Counted from the stretch's first letter, positions 23,456-37,520 are shown. The stretch is 64,000 nucleotides of DNA from Monarcha castaneiventris obscurior (GCA_026261815.1 JAMPIT010000300.1:2146501-2210500); one strand, 5' to 3'. The notes: a model not told the origin generated them from the letters alone. Translations and numbers: made by a program.

Positions 23456-26400
23456 CTTTTCCGTAACCTTACTGCACCCGGCACTCCCGAATTTTGCACA
23501 AAGAGCCCCAAAGCTGTGTGCCTGCTCCTCATGATACCACAGAGAAAAGCAATTTTAGAAATGCCTTAGCATTGCAAAAAAAAAAAAAAAAGGTATTGAA
23601 CTCCCTTCTCTAAGCAGGAAATTCGAGTGTCTCAATTACTTGCAGCGCAATCATCCAGAATTCAGAGGCACAGAAAAAAACCCAAGGGCTGTAATCTAAA
23701 AACATCCAAAAATAACTTCTCAGAGCGGAGAAGGCACACAGCTGATGGCCAGACCTGGCTGCTTTCCACGGCCATAGGATGGGGCTGTGAGTCCCAGCTG
23801 TGAATCACTGACTCAACAATGAGCAGCCTTCCCTGCCCTGCTCCCCCTGCCCGGGGTGGGCACACCCAGAACCCCCCCTTGCCACTGCTCCCCACTCGTC
23901 CACAGCCTCGGATGCTGCTGCAGGGAGCCTGCCCGGAATGGGAGGGCTGGTTCCTATGGAAATACTCCAAGGACTTGCTGGTTTTAATACAAATGCTGTT
24001 GATTCAATAGGGTGTTTTTCTAAAAACCCATCCCCCATAGGATAGATTTTTTTTTTCTCTCTCTCTCTGTTCAGTTCTACTCCACACTTCAAAGCTCAGA
24101 AAAGAGCTGGCTTTCATTTTCAGGAACGCTTCCAGCGTAGCTAGAACTGGAGAGAAGGAATCAAAGCAACATTTGAGACAAACGCAGGGGTGCAGCGTCT
24201 TAAGGGGCTCAGGGCATGGAGGATACGGAGCACGGGACAGGTGCTGGGTCAGGAGAGGCAGGCACAGCCTCTGCACGACCTGGAGACGCCTTCAGTGAAC
24301 CTGGCTCCACGGAAATCATGGAATAACCAGACGAAAGGCTTTTCTGGCAGCCCTGCACTGCATCCATCCGCATCCCAACACCACCCCGTTACCGAGAGCT
24401 CCCACACCAGGGGGGCACTCGGGTGCTTTGCTCATCAGCCATTTTGTAGCACCCTCAGTCATCAGGTCCCTTTTTATCTTCCACTTCCAGCACGAAATTA
24501 TTCCACTTCGAGCACAGAATTATTCATTTCCTTGCGGGGTTGCCATGGAGCTCGTCACTATGGCAGCCAAAGGCCTCGCAAACATTTATTTGCACAATCG
24601 CCCGATGGATTCCTGAAAAATTGTTTTCCTTGCTCTGCAGCTGGAAACACGAGTCACAGCAGCGCCACAACAAACTGGAAAAGTTTATTCGTGCCAGAGC
24701 AGCGCTGTCAGAGCCCCGGGAGATGGAGAGGGCAGCTCAGTGCCCCGAGGACCAGACCTTGGCACTCTGAGGCACCTGGCAGGGCTGTGGGCAGTGCCTG
24801 GGCTGGGGATTTTCCCGGGACACCCTCAGCATCCTCTCTCCTCTCTTATTTGGGGCTTTCTGGCTCCTGTGGCAGTGCCCTCTCCCAGCCCGTGGTCCCG
24901 GCTGCTTCCAGGCTCCCCCGCTCCGGGCCAGGGGATGTGACTGGGATTTCCTTCTCCTCCCATTTACACCCCAGCCCCGGATGCTGCTCCCACTTTCCCT
25001 GGGGCAGCATCCTGCTCTCCCCTCCCCACCCAGCTCCCAGAGCCAGGGGTATCTTCAAGGCCATTCCTCCAGCCCCATTCCCGAGCAGTCCCCGCTCGCC
25101 GCTGGCTGCCCCCCTGGCCGAGCCCCGCTGCGCTGCTCTTTCCTCTCTCCCAGCTTCCTCCCCATCCCCCCGCTGCCTCCCACACACGGCTCCAGCCGGA
25201 GGCGGCAGCAGCAGTAAAATCTCAGCCTGAACATTCCCAGGCTGGCAGAGTGACAAGTGAGAGGGAGCAGATCCGTCCCCGCCGGTGCTGAGCCTCCGCT
25301 GTGCCCGAGGCGTGCGGGGACACGGCCCCGCGCCCGGGGACACAGCCCGGGCCGAGCATCCCTCTGTCCCGCTTCCCGCATCCCGCAGTCCACCAGCCTC
25401 CCCCAGCCTCCGAAAAAGCGGGATCAACTCCAAAATTGCCACAATTTCCTGTCCTTCTCCTTTCCCTGACAGTGGATGCTGCCAGCCCTTCCCCCACCTT
25501 CCCTCGGCTCCGCACATTCCCGGCCACTTCCGTAATGCAATTACAAGGCCTGGAGGGAGCCTGGATGAAGCCCAGCTTTAAGATCATGACTTTGCGAAGA
25601 TGGAATTGAAAATGTGAGCAAGGAAGTGTGAGTGGGGGGAAGAATTCCAGCCTCCCAAAGCACCGGGGAGTTTTTACTTCCAGCCCGTGGAGCTGCTGGA
25701 TTGCTGCTGGGATGCTGCTCTGCTGGATGAAGGCAGAACAAAAGCCCACAAAGGCTCTAAAAGTGGGGCCAGGGCAGTGTCCCCTCTCCCTGGAACTCTT
25801 CTAACCCTCCTGAAGGAGACAGAGCCGAGACCAGGAATTATTTCCCCCTGGGCCATCCTGCCACCACCCGTGTCCCAGACATGCCAGGAAGGATATTTTG
25901 AGAAATTCTTTGGAAAGGTTGTTGTGCCTATTTTTCAGATCCATCTCCGCAGCCGGCCATGCTCAGCTGCGCAGGAAGCAGATGGAGAGAGAAAAATTAA
26001 ACTAATACAAGTAGCACCTGTTAAATTACCTAAAATAGCATTTCTATACATAAAACTGGTGGTGAAACTCCTGATATTCATTCTGGGGGCTGTCCACAAT
26101 GAGAAACACATCCCATCACTGGGATATTTCCTTTTCTCCACAAAAGACTCTATGGCTTTTGTCCCACTTGGCAGAATCTGGAGGGTTCAGACTTCATGGG
26201 CCATGATGAATGCAGATAAAGGGATTATTGGCCCAGAATGGTCCATAAGGGAAGGAAATACCCAGTTAAAAAGGGCTACGTGATGTAGAAAGAAGCCCAA
26301 ATACTGAATCTGCTGAGATTTGGGCTGTTAATAGACAAAAGGGTGGACTCTGCCAGCAGAAGTGCTCGCAGGTGGCACAGGGGACCAGCTCTGTGGTCTC

Positions 26401-26694
26401 CTAGTGGAAGGGGAGGTGGGGTGGGACCAGGACTCATCTCTACAAAACCTTCAGCTTCCAATCCCAAGATCAGATCAGCTCCACAGGAAGAGGGGAAGGG
26501 AGAGCAGTTATCCAGGGACAAGTCCTGCTCCCAGCATCCAAACAGCTCCTGCCTGTCCCAGCACCCCAAATCCACTCTAAAATTGCACCACAAGGCTGCA
26601 GTCCATGCTCAGAGCAAAGCCAGGCTCTGGGCAGCCTCACAGTCCTTTAAAAGCAGAGTTTGCCCTGCAGAGTTTGATAGGAAATCCCAGTAAT

Positions 26695-27155
26695 AAAATC
26701 ACAGAACCCTTTGGTTGGGAAAGTCGTTTGAGATCATTGAATCCAACCATTAACCCAGCACTGACAATTCCAGCGCTAACCCAAGCCCCAGGTGCCACAT
26801 CTGCACAGCTTTTAAATCCCTTCGGGGATAGAGACTCTGCCACTGCCCTGGCAGTCTGTTCCAACACCTGACCACCCTTTCTCTGAAGAAATTTTCCCTC
26901 ATATCCAATCTAAACCTCCCCTGGTACAACTTGAAGCCTTTTCCTCTTTCTGTCCCTGTTCCCTGGCAGCAGAGCCTGACCCCCTCCGGCTGCCCCCTCC
27001 TGTCAGGGAGTTGTGCAGAGCCACAAGGTCCCCCCGGAGCCTCCTTTTCTCCAGGCTGAGCCCCTTTCCAGCTCCCTCAGCCGCTCCTGGGGCTCCAGCC
27101 CCTTCCCAGCTCCGTTCCCTGCCCTGGACACGCTCCAGCACCTCCAGGACATGAG
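26695..27155 (-). repeat. CR1 LINE fragment, about 460 bp
   Basis: The longest CR1 copy in the window. From the 3' end it reads aaaatcacagaaccctttgg, then gagatcattgaatccaacc, tctccaggctgagccccttt and ccctggacacgctccagcac, the normal order of the CR1 3' region in reverse. Confidence 0.9.
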
Positions 27156-30100
27156 GCTCTAAGTTGTCTTCAGTCTTTTCTGTTTCACAACCCACTGGGT
27201 CAAACCTGACAGATAAAACAGTCTGGCCCTTCCTGAGCTCCTGTGGTTTCCTCCAAGGTGTTTGCTGAGCAAAAGCCACACAAGCAGGCTGAGGACTGGC
27301 GTGGGCTTCATCACTGGATGTGAACAACCACCCCAAATACTCCCCAAAAAGGCACCTTCTCTCCCAGGCTCCCCAGGAGCTGGCAGAAGCTGGGGATTTG
27401 AGCTGTACAGCCCCAGAGGATTTGGCAGGGGGAAAACTCCTTCAGAGCAGAGCTGCTTCAGTGGCCCAACTCCTCCTGCACTCAGAGATTCACAGCCCAC
27501 ATTAAAGCACAGCAGCTCTCAGTCTTAGGAGAACACTGTCACTCAGATTATGGCTGTTCCTTCAAAGCCATGACCTCAAATAGATTTCCAGAGGCTGCTG
27601 TGACTTTTTCAGGCTGCAGGGCTCCACTCACACCTTCCCCAGGCCTTGGGGTGGCAGCTGAGAGCAGCTCCACACTCCACATGGTGCAGGAGTTGTGGAG
27701 GAACCACTACATACTCAGTACTGAACAGGCAAACAAACACAACCCAGATAGAAGCAGCAGGAATTTTAGCCCAGAGACTGTTACAACTTCATAATTCATC
27801 TGCAAAACGTGTGCAACCACACCTGGCACAGCAAACACCACTGCTGGTTTAACCCCGGAGTGCACGTGGGATGGAAACATGAGGATTGTAATTATTTCCT
27901 AAACTCCCCACCATGGCACTTCCCTCTGCTGCTCCTCTTGCTCCTGTCAGTGAGAAGCTGCAGCCTGTCCAGCAGCCTGTCCAGCAGCCCTGCCTGGCAC
28001 GTGCCCATTCCCACGTTTGCCATGAATGAGCAGAAGGCAAATCCGTCAGTGTTTATCTGCCCAGCCCCACCGTGCCCTGTGCATGTGCTTCGGAGCACTC
28101 GCTCCTGGATCCGCTACACCCCCACACAAACCCACAGCGTAAATTCCTGGGCGTTTCCAACGCCCACAGACGCCCCTGTGGCCCCCGGCTCTGCAAGTGT
28201 TTATTTTTAGGAAGGATGTGGGCAAAGCCTGCAGCCCAGCAGTTGTCCTGCTGGGTACCCACCCTGTGCTGTGTAAGCCCAGGAATGTCCGTGTTTCCCT
28301 CTCTGCTCCTCCGGCCCCAGCTGCTCTGGGATGTCCCCTCCAGACACACATATGGGGTCAGTGTCCTGCTACACTGTCGTGCACCCCAAAAACACACCAC
28401 AAGCCCCCCACCTTGGCACTACCTGCATGCTGTGAGCCACAAGAACACCCCTGAGAGCTGAAAGGACTATTCTTTACTCCTCTTCCCGGCCCCCAGCACA
28501 CACAGGCAGCCTGTTGACAGCCCTGCAAGCCCAACTCCTGGAGTTCTTGTGTGAAAACAACACAAAGAATGAAAGAAAAAAAATCCCTCTTTTCCTTCCT
28601 GGCTCTCTCCTGCTGCAGCATCTCCACTGCCAGCCCCAAGCCCCTCATGCTATGGTGGGGGGATGATGGCTGGGGTCAGACAGGGCAGCTGGGATGCTGT
28701 TTGATAAACAAGTGAGGTGAAGTGAACATCACTATTGGCTGTGCTCAGCCTGGGAGGGGAAGCCTGGCTAGCAACAGCTTTGGGAAGCATTAACAAAGGG
28801 GGATTCAGGATTGGAGAAAACAAATGGAAGGGGGGTGTGAAATGGCAACTCTGCATCTTCTCCACACGCCTTGCTCCTCCCTCCCCTGGAGTTGCTATGG
28901 TTTCTCACACTGCTTCCCACCTCCTCGTGAGTCCCCTGCCGCTGTCTCTGGGGTGTCTCCTGCCCGGGATCTCCTCCCAGCCTGTCCACACAGCCCAAAA
29001 CTGTCCTCACTGCTGCCACGAGGTGCCCAGGACATACTGACTCTTCCCAGCCCGGCCTGTCTCACCCACCCATGCCCCACCTGTGAGCAACACAGAGCCC
29101 TCCCCATCCTCCAGGAAGGAAATCCTGACTTCAGCCCGGTGTTTTCCTGAACAAATCATCACACAGACACCAAAACAAAGAGCAGCCAGGGTCAAGCAGC
29201 ACCATGAACATACAGGGCACAACAATGAAAACGAACCAAAACAACAAGATGGGTCCTTGGTAGCAGCCCCAGTCCCTGCACTCTCCTCCCATACACCACC
29301 AGCCTCCTCCCACAGGGAAACCCCACACTGATGATCCCACAGGGATATCCTGCAATGTTGCTGGACCATTCATTTACTCCACTTTGGCCAATTCATCACT
29401 GTAATCTCTGCTAGAGCCACTGATCTGATTTGTCTGGGAATGGCATCTGCTGCTCGGAATCACTCCGGACTCATTTACATTTGCCCAGCGACAGCACGGG
29501 TGTTTGTTTTTTTTAAGAAAAACAAAACACAAACATCATTCAATTAATCATCTATCCTCCTATTTCTTCCAAACAAGATTAATTCTGAATCGTTTTGCTC
29601 AGGTCTGCCTCGCTACCACATTTCCAGAGCATATTGTCTGAGCTCTTATCTCCTGAGCATGTGCACCAGAGCTCTCCCGTGTTTCAGAACAAAGAGCAGA
29701 TTCCCTTTGTTGTCCCCGAGCAGCAGCGATGTACGAGATCAAGAGCTGCTCCCTGCCTCACTGAGCTTCCCCTGTTCTGCCTGGTTCCAGGTGCCCAGAG
29801 ACATGTGGGATTTGTTGTGATGGGCAGGGCTATGTGGAGGAAAGACAGGATTGTTTCTCCCCCAGCTCCCATGGAGACAGCAAGGGAGAAACCCCAACAC
29901 GGGTTTGAGCTTGTTTCTGGCTTAGGGGCAGTGCCAGGCTCCCTCCAGCATCCATCCAAACCCCTGGCCTAAGCTGCCACGTCTTCATTGTTAATAAATT
30001 TGGGTCAAATCGAGTTAAGAGCACTTCCCGTTTTTTAATTTCCAGCTCAAAGGTACCTGTGCTCCCCAAGCACCAGGCAGAGCCCTGCAGTTCAGAGAGC

Positions 30101-30639
30101 TCGTGGTGCTACAGAGCTTCACCTGCCAGCAGGAGACACATTTGTACAGGGTTTGCCATCGTGGGGAGAACAGTGAGCCGGGCTCAGGCAGTTGCACTTG
30201 CCCCTCTTTAATACCTGAACTACCAAGCAGGGCCTGGAAATTCACACACCAGGCATCAAAACGCCGGGAAGAGCACGGGAACAGCACAGTGGGGAGTGGG
30301 CTGCTTTCCAGGATCTGCCTGTTTGATCACCAGGGAGATGTCAGGGCTGGGCACTGAACACAGGAGAGCACTTTCTATTACCATCCTTTAATACTGTCAC
30401 ACAGGTCTGGAATAAAAACATCCCCCTTCATTTAACTTCAAACAGCATGAAACAAACAGTGGGGGAAAAAATCTGCAAGAGCCGTTTTGTTGCAAATGTG
30501 GACACAAGCAAGTGGGGAAAACCAGCAGGAATTAAAATCCACTGAGTTTTTCCAGTTATTTCAGCAGCAGCCTATGCTTGGGCAAAGTCTCTTTCCAAAG
30601 CCAGGGTTCAGCCCATGCTGTGGGACTCCATCACAACAG

Positions 30640-30765
30640 ACACTGACATGGGACTCTGAGCTACCTGATCCAGGGGAAGGGGACCCTGCCCATGGCAGAG
30701 GCTGGAAAAAGCTGAGCTTTAAGGACCCTTCCAACCCAAACCATTCTGTGATATGAGAGCAGCTG
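30640..30765 (+). repeat. CR1 LINE 3' end fragment
   Basis: Reads ccctgcccatggcagaggc and ends aaccattctgtgatatgag. Plus orientation. Confidence 0.75.
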
Positions 30766-30986
30766 TTCCAGGGACTGTCCTGGGCACCCAGGTCACAGCT
30801 CCTCAGCAGTGACATGGTGGCTCATGCCCCAGAACTATCATGTCACACCAGTTCAGCTCCCCACAAACAGTCTGAGGCTGCCTTTCCTCTTGCCCTCTCT
30901 CTTCCCACGCCACGAGTTGCTGCTGTCTCTTAGGCACTGGGAAGGGGATGGAGCTTGTGAAGAGATCCAGGCAGAAGCTGGGAGCT

Positions 30987-31030
30987 GGGGTGAGTGTCAC
31001 TGTCCCATGGGGTGAGTGTCACTGTCCCAT
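30987..31030. repeat. 22-bp direct duplication
   Basis: Two perfect adjacent copies of a 22-bp unit beginning ggggtgagtgtcactgtccc. Confidence 0.9.
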
Positions 31031-32069
31031 GACCTGAGAAAAGTCCCTGTCACTGAGCTAGGGGGGTCTGGACTGCATCAGCTCTGTGCCTTGAAGAGCC
31101 CCAGCATGACACTAGAAGAGGCAGCAGTAGAGCTTGCTCTGATGGGGCTCATTTACTGCCTTCTCACAGCAAAACAATTACAGCAGCTGTGGTGCACTTC
31201 TGCATTAACAGGGCCTTGTTAATTGTCATTTGAACTGGAGCGGAAATGCTTAGAAAGATGTCCCTTGATTAAAACGTTGTCAGTGATGGGGAATTCAACA
31301 GACCTCTGAGAAAACTATTCCAGCTACAGCTTTGTTTTAAAGTCCAAGGCCAGTTTCTACTATGAACACTTTTATCTAATTACATCAAACCCTCACTCCA
31401 TTTTAGCTTTATCAGCTGGAAGAGCCTAATGGCAAAGTTTAATCACTTCAACAAGTTGGCTATAGCAATCTCTTAATTTTCTGATAAGATAAATTACTGA
31501 GCCAGACTCAGGGAAAGAGTCAGGCACAAGCAGCTGCTGATGTTCAACTGCAAGCTCTGACACCAAAATCCAGCACCCAGTACTCCCATGTCACCATTTT
31601 AACCTCCACGGGAGCTGCCCAAGTGGCCACCAGGAATGCCAGAGCACAGAGATCCAGTGCCTGACCCAGCCAGATGAGGAAGTACATCACCCAAATTTCC
31701 TCCTGATTGCTCCAAGAGTGCAATCCTCAGGTATTCCCCAAAAGATATCATCTTTTCACATATAAATTATCCTGGAGCCAGTCTCGGTGTACACAATAAC
31801 CTCTGGTTGGGGTATTCACAGAGAAAGGTGGAATTCAGCTCTTTCTTTCAAGGGAGTTCACCCTCTGAAGAGGATCCCTGCCCCTGCTCTTGAGCCAGGA
31901 GGGAAGATGTGAGAGGCAAAGAACAACATTTTGTTGTCAGTGGTCTCTCACTGTGGACCAAGACAAGCAAACCTTGGTGGGCCAGAGGCAGGAGAGCGCC
32001 AGTCAAGAGCGGGGTACTCGCTTGGGAGGTCTCTGCTCTGCTGCTGGGGCTTCTTTTCTGACCTCACAC

Positions 32070-32235
32070 ACACCTCACAGAGAGGTGGTGGAATCTCCCT
32101 CACTGGGGACATTCCAGAACTGTCTGGGCACAATCCTGTGCTGTGTGCTCTGGGATGACCCAGCTGAGCAGGGAGGTGGAACCAGGTGAAGCTCTGTGAT
32201 CCCCTCCATCCTGAGCCATTCTGTGGTTCTGTGAA
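32070..32235 (+). repeat. CR1 LINE 3' end fragment (older)
   Basis: Contains gaggtggtggaatctccctc, then ctgggatgacccagctgagc, and ends gccattctgtggttctgtga. It is a diverged CR1 terminus in plus orientation, about 420 bp from constant exon 1. Confidence 0.75.
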
Positions 32236-32657
32236 CACACCTGAGCAGCACAGAGCTCAAGGTTCCATGACTGGTAAAGGGAGTGACTTCCAGTGGCCTC
32301 CGTGAAGGGAGCGGAATTAAGGTTTTTGACTCAGGAAGGAATTTACTCAAATGCTCAAAATCTGCTTCAGCAAAGAAGCCTTTCTCTGTGAAACCCATTG
32401 TCCAGTCCTTTAACCTTCACCTGGAGCACCTTCCAGGTCCTGAGGTGCAGACACCAAACCCAGACACACCACTGCCAGCAGCAGCTGTCACACCCCCACC
32501 AAACACAGCTGCCACAGGAGCAGCCCCATTTCTGACTCCATCAATGACAGCAACACCCGTTCTCAGAGCTGCCACTCCTGGACTGCCCAGCACTGAAAGT
32601 GGCACACAAAGAAAAGAAACCTTCGCCCCACAGACAAATGAAGAAAGAGCCACTTAC

Positions 32658-32716
32658 CCACTTGTTCCAGGTCTCTGGGTCTGAGAGAAGCGCCAATCTG
32701 TGTTAGGTTGAGCTTG
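32658..32716 (-). CDS. PCDHG: Protocadherin gamma constant exon 1
   Basis: A 59-nt exon. The acceptor ctttttctttgcag precedes 32716, and the donor GG|gtaagtg follows 32658. It encodes [20 protein letters not shown], the start of the constant cytoplasmic domain; mammals read [20 protein letters not shown], and 59 nt is also the mammalian length. It begins in phase 0, matching the phase-0 donors of every variable exon in this window. All gamma isoforms splice into this exon. Confidence 0.97.
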
Positions 32717-34732
32717 CTGCAAAGAAAAAGAAGAGTTTTAATACCTCCATTCTTGCCTTTGGAAATGAAAGTGAACTGATCCTGGATTATTTCAGTCTGG
32801 AGTATCAGCATGTTCTGTCCAAGTGAAGCAAATCAATTAGAACAAAGAGAAAGGTCCCCCTCCCCCTTTCTTGAGTATTTCTGAAGCAGCATGAATACCA
32901 GAAAGCATGACAAAAACTGTTCAGAGAATAATCTTCCAAAGCAGCTCAGGAAACCAGACTGTGAAAGAAATGAAGCATGAAATAAACTGATAAGGGCATG
33001 AATCCAGCAGGAGCAGTGGTACCACAATAATGAGCTTGGAGGAAGAAGCGGGGTGTGAGGGGGTGGCAGAGTTAATTGATACTGAGAAAGATGCTTTTAA
33101 TACTCTAAGGTAAAATGGTAACAGACCTTCCTAATCTCTCCTTCTTCTATCCTTAAAAAGGCCTGCCTAAATCTTGTTTTCAGGCATTGTATTTGAATGA
33201 CTTTTCGTAGATGCTGTGGCCTTGGAGCACTACAATATTTCTGTCCACAGAGAGAAGAATAAACTTCCGACAGCAAGAGGAAAAAGCATTATTTGTTTAG
33301 GAGACACAATAACCTTCAGACACAGCAGCACACTTTGTAACCTCATTAATAAACCCCCGTATCGCTCTCTGCCCGTGTTATTTTACCACCAGACAATGAA
33401 CATTTTGTAAATAAGGAAGGACATGGAGTAAGCTTGTATATTCCTGTTTGAATCACGCCTTTGTGGAAAGCACTAAATAGCACAATTGTTTCTGTCGGGA
33501 AAACACACACTTCCGAAAATCATAATCATCTTAATTAACTCCAGGGGGATGACATACTACCTGGAAAGGACAACACTTCCCTCAGCTATTTTAGGAATGA
33601 GCAGTTCACAGTCCATACATAGTGGAACACCAGTTTTATAGGATTATTCTGCTTGTACATGCAAATACTAAGGAAAAGTGAAGACGAGTAGAGCTGACCT
33701 AGATTTTTATTTAGTAGATGTGCTCTCACTAATTTCTCTGCAGCTTTGATGATACTCATGAAAGAAGATATTAGAATAAATTACTCCCCTAAAACAGATG
33801 CCCCACTGGTCCCCATGCTGCATGCAAATGAAGCTGTTTAAAGACTTGCCCTCCAGATTTCAGATACGCATTTTTGCACACGCTGACACACAATACTGCA
33901 CTAGATAAGCCCTTCCCAATATTTTGAATAGCCCTTCCATATTCTGAATTCCTGTTGTAATTACCATTTTCAAATTTAGGGCAGGCATTTGTGACACAAA
34001 ATTGCTTTACTTTTTATAGCCCAAAGTTATAAAAGCTCCAGCTAAACACAGTCACCTACATCTATATTTAGGCATCTGAGTACAAACAGCTCAAGTTTTC
34101 AAAGCTTGCCGCTCCTCAGCCTCTGCAAGCCCAAGGGCACGTAAGGTCACCAAGATCTTTGTGAATAATGTCCCACGTGACATTTCAGTATTTTAGTGCT
34201 CAATACTGAATTCAGCTCCTCGCTCAAGGTGGAAAATGATCCCTTGCTGAGGCACAGTCAGTAATTAATAACACCTGGGGCTTAAGAAATGAGAAATTTC
34301 TACAATGCACCTCTAAAACTGAGCCAAAGAAACACAGGCAGACTTTCCTTCCAGATAACCTCCTCCGCACCACAATTCATTCGCCATGTAGGAAAAAGGG
34401 GTTAAACAGAACCAAGAAGTTAAACCCCCAAACAATCTGCTCGCAACCACGTTAAGAATCCCTTTAAAAAGAAACAAGTACAAGCGGGGCCAAAGGGAAA
34501 CTCTCCACTGCTACAAACACAGAGTCTTCAATCCTATAGTGCTGCTCAGCCCCTTCCCCCACCTCCACCAAGCCAAGCCAAAACTTTCACCTGCCACCTC
34601 CCAGGAGGTGACAGTGACACGTTCCCTGAGGCCACCGTCCTAGGAGGAAGGACAGACAGAGAACAGCCAGCTGGCCTGGATATGACAACCTGTTGCACTT
34701 AGCAGGGAGGTCAGTAAGAAACAGCCTCTTAC
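32717..34732 (-). other. Intron between the last variable exon and constant exon 1
   Basis: A 2-kb AT-rich stretch with no frame longer than about 65 codons and no recognised repeat. It is the shortest of the variable-to-constant introns and is included in the intron of every gamma isoform. Confidence 0.8.
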
Positions 34733-37162
34733 CCCATCGCAGGGACTCGCTAAGGTGCTGGTCACCTGCTCGTAGGCAGCCACGGTCTCCGCAGTGCTAG
34801 AATGGCTGAAGGGCTTTACAAAGAGGAAATCACTCTGGTCAGACATGGGCGAGAAACAAGAGGTGTAATTCTGTGCCTGGGAGGTCAAGCCCGCTCCTCC
34901 CACGTCCAGGTACTTGATGAAGCCATCTGGCTTCATCTGCCCTCGGAAATGGGAGGCGGGCTTGCGGCCAGACCCTTGGCAGCAACCTGCAAAAGTCCAG
35001 CTGGCACTGCCAGCTTTGAGACACCGGGCAGCCACCAGCCCAAACATCACGCAGGACACAAGGGAGATGGACACCAAGGAGATGATGAGGTAAAGCGTTA
35101 GGTTGGTATCCTCGGGAGAAGACTGGGGGAGGTCCAAGGACTTGGAGAAGTCCTGCACGCTGCTTTCCTCTGGAGAAATGACTATTACCACAGAGGCCGA
35201 GAGGGACGGCGTGCCATTGTCCCTCACTTCGACCACCAGCCTGTGGGAATCTTCCGACTCCCTGAGAGCCTGTGCAACCCTTATCTCTCCAGAGCGGCGT
35301 TCCACTTGGAAAGGCAAAGCCTCAGACTCCTGCAGCTGGTAGGACAGCCAGGCATTATGGCCACTGTCAGCATCAACTGCTACAATTTTGGTTACCAGAT
35401 AGCCAGGCTCTGCCAAGGCCGGGATGGCTTGGTGGAATGCAGAGCCCTTGGGGACAGACGGGTAGACAATGTTGGGAGCATTGTCATTCTCGTCCAGGAC
35501 AAACACATGGACCACAGCGGTGCTACTCAGAGCAGGAGACCCAGCATCCTTCACCTCCACGGGCACCTGGAACACCTTGTCCTGCTCGTAATCCAGCGCC
35601 CGCATGGTGTAGATGGTGCCATTGTCCTGGTCTATTCGGAAGTAGGCTGAGATGGGTACATCCTGCATCCCGTTGTCCAGGATGGAGTAAGACAGCTTGG
35701 CATTGCTACCCTCATCAGGATCTGATGCTGACACTGAAAAGACAGAAGTTCCAGGAAGGGAGTTTTCCTGGACGTGAGCTGTATCAAAAGGGCTGGAGAA
35801 ATTCGGTGCATTATCATTCACGTCAGCAATGCGGAGATAAAAGGTTTTTTGTGTGGCCCTCTGGGGGGACCCTGAATCCACAGCCCTCACCGTGATGTTG
35901 TATCCACTGGCCTTCTCCCGATCAAGGGGACCACTGGTGACCAGTGAGAAATGCTCTTTAAAAGATGACACCAGTTTAAATGGGAGCTCTTTTGCTATCT
36001 GTAGACGGACCTGCCCGTTGTCCCCGGAATCGCTGTCCTTCACACCAATGAGGGCAATCACAGTGCCTGGGGCTGCATCCTCCTGCACTGGGCTGGAGAC
36101 AGAGGTCAGCACGATCTCTGGGCTGTTATCGTTGATATCAATTAATTCCACTCGCAGGTGACAGTGGCCTTCCATGGCTGGAGATCCCTTGTCCCTGGCT
36201 CGAACCGCAATCTCGTAAGCACTGGATTCCTCATAATCCAGTGGGGCTTTGGTTCTGATCTCCCCTGTCCGAGCATCTAAGGAGAACAGCTTGGTGAATT
36301 TACCAGGTGCATTATTGCTAGTTTTGAAAGAATATTCCACGTCCCCGTTGGGACCTTCATCCAAGTCGGTGACATTCAGCTTGGTGACCAGAGTGCCCAC
36401 GGGCACATTCTCCTCCAGCAGTACCTTGGATATGGGTGGGTCACAGACAGGAGGGTTGTCATTTGCATCCAGGACATGGATGGTAACCTTGGCAGTGCCA
36501 GATTTCACAGGAGTCCCTCCATCCAGGGCTGTCAGTGTTAGATGATGAACAGGCACTCTCTCTCTATCCAGTGCTTTTTCAAGTACAATCTCGGGCATTT
36601 TAACACCATCTCCTCTCACGTTGATGCTCAGGGCAAAATGCTTGCTGGGGCTGAGCTCGTAGGTGGAGATGGAGTTGGAGCCCATATCCGGGTCTTCTGC
36701 TACCTCCAAGGGCAGCCGAGTCCCAGGGTTGGCTACCTCAGTGATCTCCAACAACACCTCCGGCTTGGGGAACTGGGGCGCGTTGTCGTTCACGTCGAGG
36801 ACGTCCACCTCAACACGGTGGAGCTGGAGGGGATTCTCCATGACGAGCTGGAGGTGCAGAGAGCACGTGGGGCTCTGCCCGCACAGTGCCTCCCGGTCCA
36901 GCCTGCTGTCCAGGAGCAGCACACCTGCCGCCAGGTCCACCTGGAAGTGCCGCTGCCCACCCTCGCTCACCAGGCGCAGGTTGCGGGCGGCCAGGCTCCG
37001 CACGTCCACCCCTAAGTCCTTGGCCAGGTCGCCCACAGAGAAGCCCGGCTCGCGATCCTCGGGCACGGAGTACTGGAGCTGGGCGCAGCTGGGAGCCGGC
37101 AGGCAGAAGAGGGCTGCGAGCAGCAGCGGGAGCTGCCATGGCAAACTCTGTCCCGGGAGCAT
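34733..37162 (-). CDS. Protocadherin gamma C-type variable exon, the one nearest the constant exons
   Basis: Encodes an 810-residue type I membrane adhesion protein segment. Order: signal peptide (1-31, ending PSCA), six cadherin repeats with the Ca2+-binding linkers LDVNDNAPQF, LDANDNPPVC, IDINDNSPEI, ADVNDNAPNF and LDENDNAPNI, a transmembrane helix (about 688-712, LYLIISLVSISLVSCVMFGL), and a 100-residue tail with IKYLDVGG and YTSCFSPMSDQSDFLFVKP. The ATG at 37162 is chosen because a hydrophobic signal follows directly; an in-frame ATG at 37417 would add 85 Pro/Gly/Arg-rich residues typical of 5' UTR. The frame passes GGG|gtaaga, giving a phase-0 junction to QAQPNTDW and a protein of 934 residues. 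KYLDVGG and the EC1 block QRHFQVDL recall mammalian PCDHGC4, but its position after a C5-like exon does not fit, so no symbol is given. Confidence 0.93.
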
Positions 37163-37472
37163 CCCGTGCCGGGTGTGCGAACGGAGCAGCGCGGTGAGGA
37201 GCGGCGGCGGCTCCGCGCAGCCTCCCCCGCCTCCCCGCCCCCGCAGCCGGCCCCGGCAGCCGGAACCCCCGCGCCCCGGGGGGGTCCGAGCTGGTTGTGC
37301 AGGGAGGAAGCCGCCGCCGGAGCCGCCGGAGCCGGACAGGGAGGGATGGAGAAGGCGGGGGAGGGGGCGAGCGCAGCCCGGCCGGCTGAACCCGCTTCTC
37401 GATACGCAAAGACACACAAAGTCGGCGAGCGGAGGGGATGGACCGAGTGACAGTTTTACGTCTCTCCACAGC

Positions 37473-37520
37473 CCCCTCCTCCTCCTCCTCCTCCTTTTTC
37501 TCTCCCTCCTCCTCCCTTCT
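37473..37520. repeat. (CTC)n-rich polypyrimidine tract
   Basis: Mostly CTC triplets on the plus strand, GGA/GA-rich on the coding strand. It lies about 310 bp upstream of the ATG of the last C-type exon, so it is within its presumed promoter or 5' UTR. Confidence 0.85.

Larger units (their letters stand above)
19418..32657 (-). other. Intron between PCDHG constant exons 2 and 1
   Basis: A 13.2-kb intron inferred from splice sites. It holds six CR1 fragments, a 19-bp minisatellite and short simple repeats (listed separately). I see no gene inside it. In mammals, long-range PCDHG enhancers lie around and downstream of the constant exons. I cannot tell by eye whether any lie here. Confidence 0.75.

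Noticed and set aside
24190..25230. 346-codon plus-strand open frame in the constant-region intron
   Set aside because: Ser/Pro-rich, featureless, in an intron and without a recognisable homologue.
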